A stretch of DNA of 64,000 bases from Thermoleophilaceae bacterium (GCA_025928265.1 JAICJV010000007.1:1-64000), one strand, 5' to 3'. Counted from the first letter of the stretch, positions 9,142-17,888 are shown. A program made the numbers and translations. Notes: generated by a model from the sequence alone, not told the origin.

Positions 9142-10029
9142 ATGTTCGAGGAGGCCCAGCTCTACTCACCCGTGAGCCGGGGCGATGACGGCGAGGTCAC
9201 CGTCCACCTGGCCCACGACCACCCGGGCGCGAACGACCCGGTGTACCGCCGCCGCCGCGGGGAGATCGCCGCCGCGGCGCTCGAGTGGAATCCGGGCGAC
9301 CCCTCGCCGGCGATCACGTACACAGACGACGAGCAGAACGTCTGGCGCACGGTGATGCGCGAGATCGCGCCGAAGCACCACCGGCTGGCAGTGATGGAAT
9401 TCAGGGAGGCGCTCGAGCGAGTCGACCTCCCGCGCGATCGCGTGCCGGGACTCGACGAGGTGAGTGCGCGCATCGAGCCGATCAGCGGCTGGCGCTACGT
9501 GCCCGCCGCGGGGCTCGTGCCGCTGCGCGAGTTCTACGGGTCGCTCGAGCGGCGTGCGTTCCACTCGACGCAGTACGTCCGCCACCCGGACGTCCCGCTC
9601 TACACGCCCGAGCCGGACATCATCCACGAGGTGCTCGGCCACGGGCACCTGCTCGCCACGCCCACGTTCGGCGAGCTCCACCGCCTCGCGGGCATCGCCA
9701 CGAACCGCCTGCGCGACGAGGACAACCTGCGCTTCCTGTCCAAGGTCTTCTGGTTCTCGCTCGAGTTCGGCGTCGTCATCGAGGACGGCGAGCTGCGCGC
9801 GTACGGCGCCGGGATCCTCTCGAGCTACGGCGAGATCGACGAGTTCCGCACGATGGAGCACCGCCCGATCGACCTGGTCGAGATGGGCACCGCCGACTAC
9901 GACATCACCGCCTACCAGCCCGTGCTCCACAGCGCCGAATCGGTGGACGAGATCGTGGAGGTCGTGGGCGGCTTCTTCGCCACGTGCAGCGACGAGTCGA
10001 TCGCCGAGATGCGGATGGTGCGAGCCTGA
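9142..10029 (+). CDS. phhA: Phenylalanine 4-monooxygenase (pterin-dependent)
   Basis: Converts phenylalanine to tyrosine using O2 and a tetrahydropterin; first step of the operon. 295 residues, matching bacterial single-domain enzymes without the animal regulatory domain. The iron site is intact: 'IIHEVLGHGHLL' gives His162 and His167, and 'FSLEFGV' gives Glu208. The ATG at 9142 has a strong AGGAGGGG ribosome-binding site. The stop overlaps the start of the next gene (TGATG), so translation is coupled. No pterin-recycling gene (phhB or dihydropteridine reductase) is present in this window. Confidence 0.92.
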   Translation: MFEEAQLYSPVSRGDDGEVTVHLAHDHPGANDPVYRRRRGEIAAAALEWNPGDPSPAITYTDDEQNVWRTVMREIAPKHHRLAVMEFREALERVDLPRDRVPGLDEVSARIEPISGWRYVPAAGLVPLREFYGSLERRAFHSTQYVRHPDVPLYTPEPDIIHEVLGHGHLLATPTFGELHRLAGIATNRLRDEDNLRFLSKVFWFSLEFGVVIEDGELRAYGAGILSSYGEIDEFRTMEHRPIDLVEMGTADYDITAYQPVLHSAESVDEIVEVVGGFFATCSDESIAEMRMVRA

Positions 10030-11072
10030 TGGCCACGGTGGAGCTCGACAGCGGCGTGACGGAGGACTACGAGGACGTACGCGTGATCGAGGGCCCGCGC
10101 TCGGGCCTGACGATGGCGGTCGCCATCCACCGCACCGTCGACGGCCGCTCGCTGGGCGGCTGTCGCATGTGGACCTATCCGCAGGCGGCGGACGCCGTAG
10201 CCGACGCGGAGCGCCTGGCGCGCTCGATGACCTTCAAGGCCGCCGGAGCCGGCCTTCGCCTGGGCGGCGGCAAGGCCGTGATCGCGCTGCCGCGCGACGG
10301 CGTGCTCGCGGGCGAGTACCGGCAGGCCGCGCTGCACGACTTCGGCGATCTGGTGGAGTCGCTCGAGGGCCGCTACGTGACCGCACAGGATGTGGGCGCG
10401 ACGCTCGACGACATGGTCGAGATCGCCCGCTGGACCGACCATGTGGCGGGCCACCCCATCGAAGAGGGCGGCGCCGGCGATCCCAGTCCGTACACGGCGG
10501 AGGGAGTCGAGATCGCAATCCGCGCGTCGCTCGGGCCGCGCGCGCTGGTGGGCGCGCGCGTGGTCGTGATCGGGCTGGGACATGTCGGCGGCGAGCTTGC
10601 ACGACGGCTCGCCGCCGGCGGCGCGCGGCTGGCCGTGACCGACGTGAACCCCGCGCGGCGCGCGCTCGCCGACGAGCTGGGCGCCGAGTGGATCGACGAC
10701 TCCAGGACGGCGCTCCTCCTCGACGCGGACCTGATCGCCCCGTGCGCGCTCGGCCGGCTCCTCGACGAGGAGACCGTTCCACTCCTGAAAGCGCCGATCG
10801 TGGCCGGCGCCGCCAACAACCAGCTGGCGCACGACGGCATCGGCCAGCTGCTGCACGAGCGCGGCGTCCTGTGGGCGCCGGACTTCGTCGCCAACGCCGG
10901 CGGGTTGATCGCCGTGGCCGACGAGCTGTACGGGTTCGATCGCGACCGCGTCGAGCGCAAGATCGCGGCGATCGGATCGACACTCGAGGAGGTCTACGCG
11001 CGCACGACCACCAGCACCCTCACCGCCGCTAAGGAGCTCGCGGCCGAACGAGTCGGAGGAGAGAACGCATGA
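10029..11072 (+). CDS. Leucine/phenylalanine-type amino-acid dehydrogenase
   Basis: 347 residues of the short Leu/Phe/Val dehydrogenase type, which oxidatively deaminates amino acids to 2-oxo acids with NAD+. 'MTFKAAGAGLRLGGGKAVI' (~67-85) contains both lysines of the active site (Lys70 and Lys82). The Rossmann segment is 'VVVIGLGHVGGELARRL' (~178-194). 'ANNQLAHDGIGQLL' and 'FVANAGGLI' complete the family signature. It sits between phenylalanine hydroxylase and HPPD with overlapping stops and starts. I infer it makes 4-hydroxyphenylpyruvate from tyrosine (or phenylpyruvate from phenylalanine) in place of a transaminase. Substrate choice is not proven by sequence. Confidence 0.88.
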   Translation: MATVELDSGVTEDYEDVRVIEGPRSGLTMAVAIHRTVDGRSLGGCRMWTYPQAADAVADAERLARSMTFKAAGAGLRLGGGKAVIALPRDGVLAGEYRQAALHDFGDLVESLEGRYVTAQDVGATLDDMVEIARWTDHVAGHPIEEGGAGDPSPYTAEGVEIAIRASLGPRALVGARVVVIGLGHVGGELARRLAAGGARLAVTDVNPARRALADELGAEWIDDSRTALLLDADLIAPCALGRLLDEETVPLLKAPIVAGAANNQLAHDGIGQLLHERGVLWAPDFVANAGGLIAVADELYGFDRDRVERKIAAIGSTLEEVYARTTTSTLTAAKELAAERVGGENA

Positions 11073-12190
11073 CGACCCTGCAGCCCACGACCACGCCCGT
11101 TGTCCCGCGCGACCACATGCCGCTGAACGGCATCGATCACGTGGAGCTCTGGGTGGGGAATGCGCGGCAGGCGGCGTTCTACTTCACGCGCGCGTTCGGG
11201 TTCACCGAGGTGGCCTACGCGGGTCTCGAGACCGGCGCGCGCGATCGCACCTCCCATGTGCTCGAGCAGGGCCGCATCCGCCTGGTCGTGACCGGAACTC
11301 TCCGCTCGGGGAGTGACATCGCCGAGCGCCACCGCGTGCACGGCGACAGCGTGAAGGTGATCGCGCTGTCGGTCCCCGACGTGGACGCCGCGTACCGCGA
11401 GGCCACCGCGCGCGGTGCTCGTGGGCTGGCCGAGCCGCACGACCACGAGGACGCGCATGGCAGCGTGCGCATCGCCGACATCGCCACGTACGGCGACACC
11501 GTCCACCGCTTTGTCGACCGTGGCGACTACTTCGGCGCGTTCCTTCCCGGCTACGAGGCCATCGAGCATCACGAGAACGAGCCGCTGCTGGTGGGAATCG
11601 ACCACATCGTCGGCAACGTCGAGCTGGGCGCCATGGAGCAGTGGGTGAAGTACTACGAGGACGTCTTCGGGATGACCGAGATGATCCACTTCTCCGACGA
11701 GGCGATCTCGACCGAGTACTCCGCGCTCATGTCGAAGGTCGTGACCACCGGCAACGGCCGGATCAAGTTCCCGATCAACGAACCGGCCGAGGGCAAGCGC
11801 AGGTCGCAGATCGACGAGTACCTCGAGTTTCACGAGGGCCCGGGCGCGCAACACATCGCTCTGAGCACGCGGGACATCGTGGCCACCGTGAACGCGCTCG
11901 CCGAGCAGGGTGTCGAGTTCCTGCGCACGCCCGACTCCTACTACGAGGAGGTACCCGGCCGCGTCGGCGAGATCGACCAGTCGATCGACGACCTGCGGCG
12001 GCTCGGGATCCTGGTGGACCGCGACGACGAGGGCTACCTGCTGCAGATCTTCACGAAGCCGCTCGGCGACCGCCCGACGATCTTCTTCGAGCTGATCGAG
12101 CGCCACGGAGCGCGCGGCTTCGGCGAGGGCAACTTCAAAGCGCTGTTCGAGGCGATCGAGCGCGAGCAGGCCGCGCGAGGCAATCTCTGA
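11069..12190 (+). CDS. hppD: 4-hydroxyphenylpyruvate dioxygenase
   Basis: Converts 4-hydroxyphenylpyruvate to homogentisate. 373 residues, normal length, built of two vicinal-oxygen-chelate halves. The 2-His-1-Glu iron site is complete: His179 in 'VGIDHIVGNVE', His262 in 'GAQHIAL', Glu341 in 'IFFELIERHG'. The C-terminal 'RGFGEGNFKALFEAIEREQ' is the closing helix typical of the family. The start ATG overlaps the dehydrogenase stop by four bases and the stop overlaps the next start, so the four enzymes are made from one message. Confidence 0.95.
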   Translation: MTTLQPTTTPVVPRDHMPLNGIDHVELWVGNARQAAFYFTRAFGFTEVAYAGLETGARDRTSHVLEQGRIRLVVTGTLRSGSDIAERHRVHGDSVKVIALSVPDVDAAYREATARGARGLAEPHDHEDAHGSVRIADIATYGDTVHRFVDRGDYFGAFLPGYEAIEHHENEPLLVGIDHIVGNVELGAMEQWVKYYEDVFGMTEMIHFSDEAISTEYSALMSKVVTTGNGRIKFPINEPAEGKRRSQIDEYLEFHEGPGAQHIALSTRDIVATVNALAEQGVEFLRTPDSYYEEVPGRVGEIDQSIDDLRRLGILVDRDDEGYLLQIFTKPLGDRPTIFFELIERHGARGFGEGNFKALFEAIEREQAARGNL

Positions 12191-13353
12191 TGCGCTACCA
12201 CGCGCTGGGGGACCTGCCGCCCAAGCGCCACACCCAGTTCCGCGAGAACGGCACGCTCCTCACCGAGGAGGTCATGGGCTACGAGGGCTTCTCCGGCAAC
12301 GAGTCGATCCTCTACCACCTGCACTCGCCATGCCGGGTGGCCCAGGTGCTCGACTTCGCGCCGATCGAGCGCGACGAGTGGGTGCCGGACCAGCACGTCC
12401 ACCGGCTCACGAACACCGCGCCGCTCGAGCGCGGCGGCGACACCGTCTTCGGCCGGCGCGTCCTGATGTTCAACTCCGACGTGGAGATGGGAATCGCCAA
12501 GCCGACCGACGAGCTCGACGCCTTCTACCGCAACGGCGAGGGCGACGAGGTGCTGTTCGTGCACGAGGGGTCCGGCGAGCTCGAAACGGTCTTCGGGCGG
12601 CTGCCGTTCGGGCGCCACGACTACGTGGTGATCCCGCGCGGCACGACCTACCGGGTGCGCCTGCACGACGGGCCGCACACGTGGCTCACGTTCGCGACGC
12701 CCGGCGAGATCGAGACGCCGAACCGCTACCGCAACCGCTACGGCCAGCTGCTCGAGCACGCGCCGTACTCGCAGCGCGACTTCCACCCGCCGGCCGAGCT
12801 CGAGACGCACCGCGAGCGCGGCGAGCACGAGCTGATCGTGCGCGTGCGCGGCGGCCACCAGCGCTTCGTGCTGGATTACCACCCGCTCGACGTTGTCGGC
12901 TGGGACGGCTACGTCTACCCGTACACGTTCAACATCCACGACTTCGAGCCGAAGGCCGGGCGCCTGCACCAGCCGCCGCCCGCGCATCAGACGTTCCAGG
13001 GCCCGAACTTCGTGATCTGCTCGTTCTGCCCGCGGATGCTCGACTGGGACCCGCTGGCCGTGCCGGTCCCCTACCACCACTCGAACCTCCAGTCGGAGGA
13101 GGTCATCTACTACGTGGACGGGCGGTTCGGCTCGCGCAGGGGAGTGGACGTGGGCGCGATAACGCTCCACCCGAGCGGCCTTCCCCATGGCCCGCAGCCC
13201 GGCGTGGTGGAGAAGGCGCTGGGACAGACGCGGACGGACGAACTGGCGGTCATGTGCGACACGTTCCATCCGCTGAAGCTCACGCCGCTCGCAGCCGACC
13301 TCGACGACCCGAGCTATGCCCTCTCATGGGCGCGACTTGAGGAATTCGCGTAG
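12190..13353 (+). CDS. hmgA: Homogentisate 1,2-dioxygenase
   Basis: Opens the homogentisate ring to maleylacetoacetate. 387 residues, shorter than the ~430-residue proteobacterial and human enzymes. Cupin-type iron ligands are visible: 'PYHHSNLQSEEVIYYVDG' (His and Glu) and 'LHPSGLPHGP' (His). 'GFSGNESILYHLHSPCRV' near the N-terminus is also family-typical. Its ATG overlaps the HPPD stop (TGATG). Maleylacetoacetate isomerase and fumarylacetoacetase, which complete the pathway, are not encoded in the window. Confidence 0.92.
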   Translation: MRYHALGDLPPKRHTQFRENGTLLTEEVMGYEGFSGNESILYHLHSPCRVAQVLDFAPIERDEWVPDQHVHRLTNTAPLERGGDTVFGRRVLMFNSDVEMGIAKPTDELDAFYRNGEGDEVLFVHEGSGELETVFGRLPFGRHDYVVIPRGTTYRVRLHDGPHTWLTFATPGEIETPNRYRNRYGQLLEHAPYSQRDFHPPAELETHRERGEHELIVRVRGGHQRFVLDYHPLDVVGWDGYVYPYTFNIHDFEPKAGRLHQPPPAHQTFQGPNFVICSFCPRMLDWDPLAVPVPYHHSNLQSEEVIYYVDGRFGSRRGVDVGAITLHPSGLPHGPQPGVVEKALGQTRTDELAVMCDTFHPLKLTPLAADLDDPSYALSWARLEEFA

Positions 13354-13371
13354 CCGCCGAAGTACATCTAC

Positions 13372-13542
13372 ATGAGCACTCACCAAGACACGGATCAGTC
13401 GAAGGTGCTTGCTGCTGCCATCCCGAACGTCCTCGATGTGTTTCACGAGACCTGGACGTGCGGGAATTGCGGTCGTGAGTTCACAGACTGCACCAGCTGC
13501 GTCGCGCACGAAGAGCAGTGCGGCGAGCTCACGCGCTGCTAA
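13372..13542 (+). CDS. 56-residue Cys-rich, zinc-ribbon-like small protein
   Basis: A short open frame beginning with ATG 18 bp after the homogentisate dioxygenase stop. The C-terminal half has six cysteines: 'TWTCGNCGREFTDCTSC' (Cys30, 33, 40, 43) and Cys50 and Cys56 at the end. Two CxxC pairs 7 residues apart suggest a tight metal-binding knuckle. The first 25 residues are helical and mildly charged. There is no strong ribosome-binding site; coupling to the operon upstream may drive translation. I do not recognise the family. The codon structure and spaced CxxC pairs make chance unlikely, but it remains a prediction. Confidence 0.6.
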   Translation: MSTHQDTDQSKVLAAAIPNVLDVFHETWTCGNCGREFTDCTSCVAHEEQCGELTRC

Positions 13543-13569
13543 CCGCGCCAGCCAGATAACTTCTCGCCG

Positions 13570-14595
13570 GTGACCTACGTCCCGGCTGACGACCGCTACT
13601 CGCAGCTGCCGTATCGCCGCTGCGGGCGCAGTGGGCTCCAGCTGCCCGCGATCTCGTTCGGGCTCTGGAACAACTTCGGCGACGACAAGCCGCTCGCGAC
13701 CCAGCGCGCAATCCTGCGGCGTGCGTTCGACCGCGGCGTCACCCACTTCGACCTGGCCAACAACTACGGGCCGCCGAATGGGTCCGCGGAGTCGAACTTC
13801 GGGCGGCACATGCGTGAGGACCTCCGCCCGTTCCGCGACGAGCTGATCATCTCGACCAAGGCGGGCTACGACATGTGGCCGGGCCCGTACGGCGAGTGGG
13901 GCTCGCGCAAATATCTCCTATCCAGTCTCGATGGCAGTTTGAAGCGGATGGGGCTCGACTACGTCGACATCTTCTACTCGCACCGCTTCGACCCGGAGAC
14001 GCCGCTCGAGGAGACGATGGGCGCCCTCGACACGGCGGTGCGCCAGGGCAAGGCGCTGTACGTGGGGATCTCCTCCTACAGCGGACGCCGGACCGAGGAA
14101 GCCGTGCAGATCCTGCGCGACCTCGGCACGCCGATCGTGATCCACCAGCCGTCGTACTCGCTGCTCAACCGCTGGATCGAGGACGACCTGCTCGACGTGC
14201 TCGACCGCGAGGGGCTCGGCTCGATCGTCTTCTCGCCGCTCGGCCAGGGCCTCCTGACGAACCGCTACCTGAACGGCGTGCCGCAGGGCTCGCGGCTCGA
14301 CCAGGGCCGCTTCATGAGCCGCGACATGGTCTCGGAGGAGAACCTTGCGCGCGTGCGTGCGCTCGACGGCATCGCGCAGCGCCGCGGGCAGTCGCTCGCC
14401 CAGATGGCGATCGCGTGGGTGCTGCGCGACCCGCGCGTCACGTCGGCGCTGATCGGCGCGAGCAGCGTCGAGCAACTCGACGACAATCTCGACGCGCTCC
14501 ACCGGCTCGACTTCGCCGACGACGAGCTCGCCGAGATCGACCGGCACGCGGTCGAGTCGGGCATCAACATCTGGGCTCAGTCGAGCAATGCCTGA
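13570..14595 (+). CDS. Aldo/keto reductase (YghZ/GPR type)
   Basis: 341 residues, NADPH-dependent reductase of aldehydes. The catalytic tetrad is present: Asp in 'THFDLANNYGPP' with Tyr four residues on, Lys in 'ISTKAGYDMWPGPYG', and His in 'IFYSHRFDPETP'. 'LSSLDGSLKRMGLDYVDIFY' and the C-terminal 'TSALIGASSVEQLDDNL' (cofactor pocket) are typical. The 'GYDMWPGPYG' segment points to the YghZ/L-glyceraldehyde-3-phosphate reductase subgroup, which detoxifies short aldehydes such as methylglyoxal. It starts with GTG at 13570 with no strong ribosome-binding site. The last eight bases overlap the next gene. Confidence 0.85.
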   Translation: MTYVPADDRYSQLPYRRCGRSGLQLPAISFGLWNNFGDDKPLATQRAILRRAFDRGVTHFDLANNYGPPNGSAESNFGRHMREDLRPFRDELIISTKAGYDMWPGPYGEWGSRKYLLSSLDGSLKRMGLDYVDIFYSHRFDPETPLEETMGALDTAVRQGKALYVGISSYSGRRTEEAVQILRDLGTPIVIHQPSYSLLNRWIEDDLLDVLDREGLGSIVFSPLGQGLLTNRYLNGVPQGSRLDQGRFMSRDMVSEENLARVRALDGIAQRRGQSLAQMAIAWVLRDPRVTSALIGASSVEQLDDNLDALHRLDFADDELAEIDRHAVESGINIWAQSSNA

Positions 14596-15418
14596 GACGC
14601 GCTTCGCGCGCGTTCCCGGGGGCTTGCGACTGGCGTACGAGGAGTTCGGCGACGAGGCCGCCCCGCCGCTGCTGCTGATCGCGGGCCTCGGCGCGCAGAT
14701 GATCTCGTGGCACGAGCCGCTGTGTGAGCTGCTCTCCGAGCGCGGTCTGCGCGTGATCCGCTTCGACAACCGCGACTCCGGCCTGTCGACGCACGTGGAC
14801 GGCCCGTACACGCTCGAGGACATGGCGGGCGACGCCGCCGGCCTGCTCGACGCGCTCGCGATCGACAGCGCGCACGTGGTGGGCGTCTCGATGGGCGGGA
14901 TGATCGCCCAGGCGCTCGCCTACGAGCACCCGGCGCGCGTGCGCAGCCTGGTGTCGCTCATGTCGACCACGGGGGAGGCCGCCGTCTCGCGCCCGACGCC
15001 CGAGGCACAGGAGGTTCTCATGCGCCCGCGCTCGACGACGCCCGACGAGGCCGAGGAGCGGTCGCTCGAGTGGGTGCGCGTGGTGGGGTCGCCCGGGCTC
15101 TTCGACGAGCAGCTCGTGGTCGAGCGGGCGCGGACCGCCTTCGAGCGCGACTCGGACCCCGCCGGCTTCCAGCGCCAGCTCGACGCGATCTACTCTGCAC
15201 GCGACCGCACCGAGCGCGTGCGCGAGATCAGGGCGCCCACGCTCGTGATCCACGGCGCCCTCGACCCGCTGATCCCGCCCGAAGCCGGCCGCGCGACCGC
15301 CGCCGCTATCGACGGGGCCGAGCTGGTGGTGATCGACGGGATGGGGCACGACATGCCGCCACCGCTCTGGCCGAGGCTGGCCGAAGCGATGGCGGCACAT
15401 GTCGAACGAGCTACTTGA
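14588..15418 (+). CDS. Alpha/beta hydrolase
   Basis: 276 residues. 'LLLIAGLGAQMISW' forms the oxyanion region, 'GVSMGGMIAQ' the nucleophile elbow (Ser near residue 100), 'LVIHGALDPLIPP' holds the acid, and 'GMGHDMPPPLW' the His. 'VIRFDNRDSGLST' is a frequent strand in esterases and hydrolases of the TAP/rifampicin-hydrolase type. Substrate unknown. Its ATG overlaps the aldo/keto reductase by eight bases, so the two are co-translated. The 3' end overlaps the convergent cupredoxin gene by eight bases. Confidence 0.82.
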   Translation: MPETRFARVPGGLRLAYEEFGDEAAPPLLLIAGLGAQMISWHEPLCELLSERGLRVIRFDNRDSGLSTHVDGPYTLEDMAGDAAGLLDALAIDSAHVVGVSMGGMIAQALAYEHPARVRSLVSLMSTTGEAAVSRPTPEAQEVLMRPRSTTPDEAEERSLEWVRVVGSPGLFDEQLVVERARTAFERDSDPAGFQRQLDAIYSARDRTERVREIRAPTLVIHGALDPLIPPEAGRATAAAIDGAELVVIDGMGHDMPPPLWPRLAEAMAAHVERAT

Positions 15419-15953
15419 CCTTGATCGACCCCTGCATCCAGGGGTGGATCACGCACAGGAAGTAGAGCGTGGTCCCCTTCTTGGCGGTCACCTTCAGCTT
15501 CTGCGGCTTGCCGTCGAAGAAGGTGCTGTCGCCGGGCTTGTTGAAGCCGTCGCCGCCGTCGATGAACGGCTTCGTCGGCGGAGCCTCGGAGTTGGGGTCG
15601 GCCCCGTGCTCCTGGGCGATCTGACCGCAGACCTTGCACTTGTTGATCTGCTTTGCGGTCTTCGGCAGCTGCGACTTCTTTACGAGGGAGAAGCTATGCG
15701 GGCCCTCTGACATTCCGCTCTTGGTGGCGCTCAGCGAGATCGTCCCGCCGGACTTCACGCTGCTCCTGTAGGGCGTGAACCGGAGTCCGTCCTGGATGTA
15801 GAACCCAGGCTTGACCTTCATGCTCTGCACGACCTTGATCTTGTCCACCTTCGGAGCGCCGTGGCCGCTCGCGGCCACCGCGGTTCCCACGGCCACGCCG
15901 GCTACCGCAAGCGCGGTGAGAGGTACGACGACCAGCTTCCTGCTTCGAAGCAT
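15411..15953 (-). CDS. Secreted cupredoxin-like blue copper protein
   Basis: 180 residues with a signal peptide (~1-28, 'VPLTALAVAGVAVGTAVAAS'). The copper site is recognisable: His in 'EGPHSFSLVKK', and near the end 'FLCVIHPWMQG', giving Cys, His and Met in the order of plastocyanin/azurin. Two further Cys ('INKCKVCGQIAQEHG') sit in a long insertion before the copper loop and may form a disulfide or bind metal. It likely carries electrons outside the membrane. Divergent from the multicopper oxidase at 16071, with 117 bp between starts, implying a shared control region. Confidence 0.82.
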   Translation of the reverse strand: MLRSRKLVVVPLTALAVAGVAVGTAVAASGHGAPKVDKIKVVQSMKVKPGFYIQDGLRFTPYRSSVKSGGTISLSATKSGMSEGPHSFSLVKKSQLPKTAKQINKCKVCGQIAQEHGADPNSEAPPTKPFIDGGDGFNKPGDSTFFDGKPQKLKVTAKKGTTLYFLCVIHPWMQGSIKVK

Positions 15954-16070
15954 GTGAGGGGTTCCTTTCGGGCGATTACGCGGCCGACCCTATGTCGCCC
16001 TCTCGGGTGTTGTGTTAGAGCACTCTTAGGCTTGTCGGCCTCATCGGGGTTAGGGTCAACGCGCCACCCC

Positions 16071-16994
16071 ATGAGCAGGATTCTCCTCCCGTTCCTCACC
16101 GCGCTTGCCGCGGCGCTCGTCGCTGTGCCCGCCGCATCCGCGCGCACGGTCAACTACTGGATCGCGGCGAAGCCGATGACCTGGAACGAGATCCCCAACC
16201 AGCGCGACGCGATCATGGGGACGCATTACTCCCCGTCGCAGACGGTCTTCCCGACGGTCGTCTACAAGCGCTACACGCGAGACTGGAAGCGACCGCTGCG
16301 CAACGTCGGTGCGGGCACGAGCAACCAGGACGACATCCCGGGCCCACTGATCCGCGCGCGCGTGGGCGACAGGATCCGCGTGCACTTCAAGAACATGGAC
16401 ACCGTCTTCAAGCGGGTCCACTCGATGCACTTCCACGGGGTGCACTACCGCCCGAGCTCGGACGGCGCCTACCTCCCCGGCTTCTCGGGCCGCGACGCCG
16501 CCGTCGAGCCCGGCCACTCCTACATCTACACGCTGCACGCAGGCTCCGACTCCGTCGGCGTCTGGCCCTACCACGACCACTCCCAGTCGATGGAGGAATC
16601 GATCGCCGGCGGCATGTACGGGATGCTCTCGATCCTCGGCCCCGGCCAGAAGCGACCCGACCGCGAGTTCGAGGTGGTGTTCGCGCCGATGGGCCAGTTC
16701 CAGACGATCGACGGCCGCGCGTTCGTGGGCAACACGCCGGTGTTCACGTCGAAGGTCGGCGAGACCGTGCAGTGGGACGTGATGGCGATGGGCTCCGAGC
16801 ACCACACGTTCCATGTCCACGGCCACCGCTGGCGTGCGGCCGACGGCACATACAAGGACACGCAGACCGTCGGTCCGGCCGAGACGTTCGTGTTCCGCTG
16901 GCACGAGGACGCGCCTGGCACGTGGCTCTACCACTGCCACGTGGAGGCGCACATGATGGCCGGGATGATCGGCATCTACCGGGTGCGCCGGTGA
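16071..16994 (+). CDS. Two-domain multicopper oxidase
   Basis: 307 residues after a signal peptide (~1-25). All four copper-binding motifs are present: HFHG (120-123), HDH (168-170), HVHGH (248-252) and HCHVEAHMMAGM (288-299), with Cys289, His294 and Met299 at the type-1 site. The length fits two-domain oxidases such as small laccases, which work as trimers with the trinuclear cluster between subunits. A Met axial ligand means moderate redox potential. Substrate could be phenols, Cu(I) or other metals. The cupredoxin gene overlaps its stop by four bases (GTGA). Confidence 0.88.
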   Translation: MSRILLPFLTALAAALVAVPAASARTVNYWIAAKPMTWNEIPNQRDAIMGTHYSPSQTVFPTVVYKRYTRDWKRPLRNVGAGTSNQDDIPGPLIRARVGDRIRVHFKNMDTVFKRVHSMHFHGVHYRPSSDGAYLPGFSGRDAAVEPGHSYIYTLHAGSDSVGVWPYHDHSQSMEESIAGGMYGMLSILGPGQKRPDREFEVVFAPMGQFQTIDGRAFVGNTPVFTSKVGETVQWDVMAMGSEHHTFHVHGHRWRAADGTYKDTQTVGPAETFVFRWHEDAPGTWLYHCHVEAHMMAGMIGIYRVRR

Positions 16995-17848
16995 AGCGAC
17001 TCGCGCTCGTGCCGCTCGTCGCCGCCGTCGCGCTCGCGGCGCCCGCCTCATCGATCGCGATGGACGACAGCGGCCCGATGGTGTCGGCGCAGTTCGCGGC
17101 ATTCCTGCCGCAGCAGGTCACCGTGCTCGCGGGAAAATCCGTGATGTGGCAGAACGAGAGCGTCCGCGCGCATACCGTCACCGCCGATGACGGATCGTTC
17201 AGCGGCGCGCTCCTGGGCAGCGACACGTACTCGCACGCGTTCGACTCGCCGGGAACGTTCCTCTACCACTGCGCGATCCACCCGACGATGCGCGGCGAGG
17301 TGGACGTGTACCGACTGCTGCTCGACGCGCCCGGACAGGCGCTCGCGCCCGGCGATGCGTACACGCTGAGCGGGCACGCGGCGCTGCCCGCCGGCACCAC
17401 GGTGTCGATTGCGGGCGACTCCGGCTCCGGCTTCCAGCCTGTGGGCAGCACGACGGTCGGTGGTGACGGGAGCTTCTCGCTCGGCGTGCATCCGTCGACG
17501 AGCACGACGTACCGCGCCGCGGCTGCCGGCGACACGAGCCCGGCGGTTCTCGTGCAGGTGCTCGACCGCAGCGTGCGCGCATCGATCGCTCGCCACCGGG
17601 CCAGGGTCGTGATCGGCGCGCGCGTGATGCCGCGCGCCCCGCACGCGAAGGTAGTGCTCCAGCTCCACCTCCGGGAGCGCTTCGGCTGGTGGCCTGTGCG
17701 CACGGCGCGACTCGGGCGAGCATCGCGCGCGCGCTTCACGATCCACACGCGCCGTCGCGTCAGCGCGCGTGTCGTCTTCACCCGCGCGGACGGCGTTACA
17801 CCGGTCGCTTCGAGCCCGGTTGTGCGCGTGCAAGCGATGGCGCGTTGA
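16991..17848 (+). CDS. Secreted cupredoxin with C-terminal extension
   Basis: 285 residues from the GTG at 16991, four bases overlapping the oxidase stop. A signal peptide (~1-23) precedes a cupredoxin domain (~25-110) with His in 'ESVRAHTVTADDG' and the Cys-His-Met loop 'FLYHCAIHPTMRGEV'. The remaining ~170 residues are beta-rich and Ala/Val/Arg-rich, resembling an Ig/FN3-like domain plus a basic C-terminal domain ('LRERFGWWPVRTARL'). The tight coupling indicates it is the electron partner or copper donor of the multicopper oxidase. The basic tail might bind the wall. Confidence 0.85.
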   Translation: MKRLALVPLVAAVALAAPASSIAMDDSGPMVSAQFAAFLPQQVTVLAGKSVMWQNESVRAHTVTADDGSFSGALLGSDTYSHAFDSPGTFLYHCAIHPTMRGEVDVYRLLLDAPGQALAPGDAYTLSGHAALPAGTTVSIAGDSGSGFQPVGSTTVGGDGSFSLGVHPSTSTTYRAAAAGDTSPAVLVQVLDRSVRASIARHRARVVIGARVMPRAPHAKVVLQLHLRERFGWWPVRTARLGRASRARFTIHTRRRVSARVVFTRADGVTPVASSPVVRVQAMAR

Positions 17849-17858
17849 CGCTCGCCCA

Positions 17859-17888
17859 TTGACTGCGGTCATTCCGTTGGTGTAGGAA
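17859..17888 (+). promoter_or_regulatory. Putative sigma-70-type promoter of the beta-helix gene
   Basis: TTGACT at 17859-17864, an 18-base spacer, and TAGGAA at 17883-17888. The -35 is close to consensus and the -10 is weaker. It lies about 75 bases before the ATG of the 1018-residue secreted protein, in the only sizeable gap between it and the cupredoxin gene. Confidence 0.4.
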
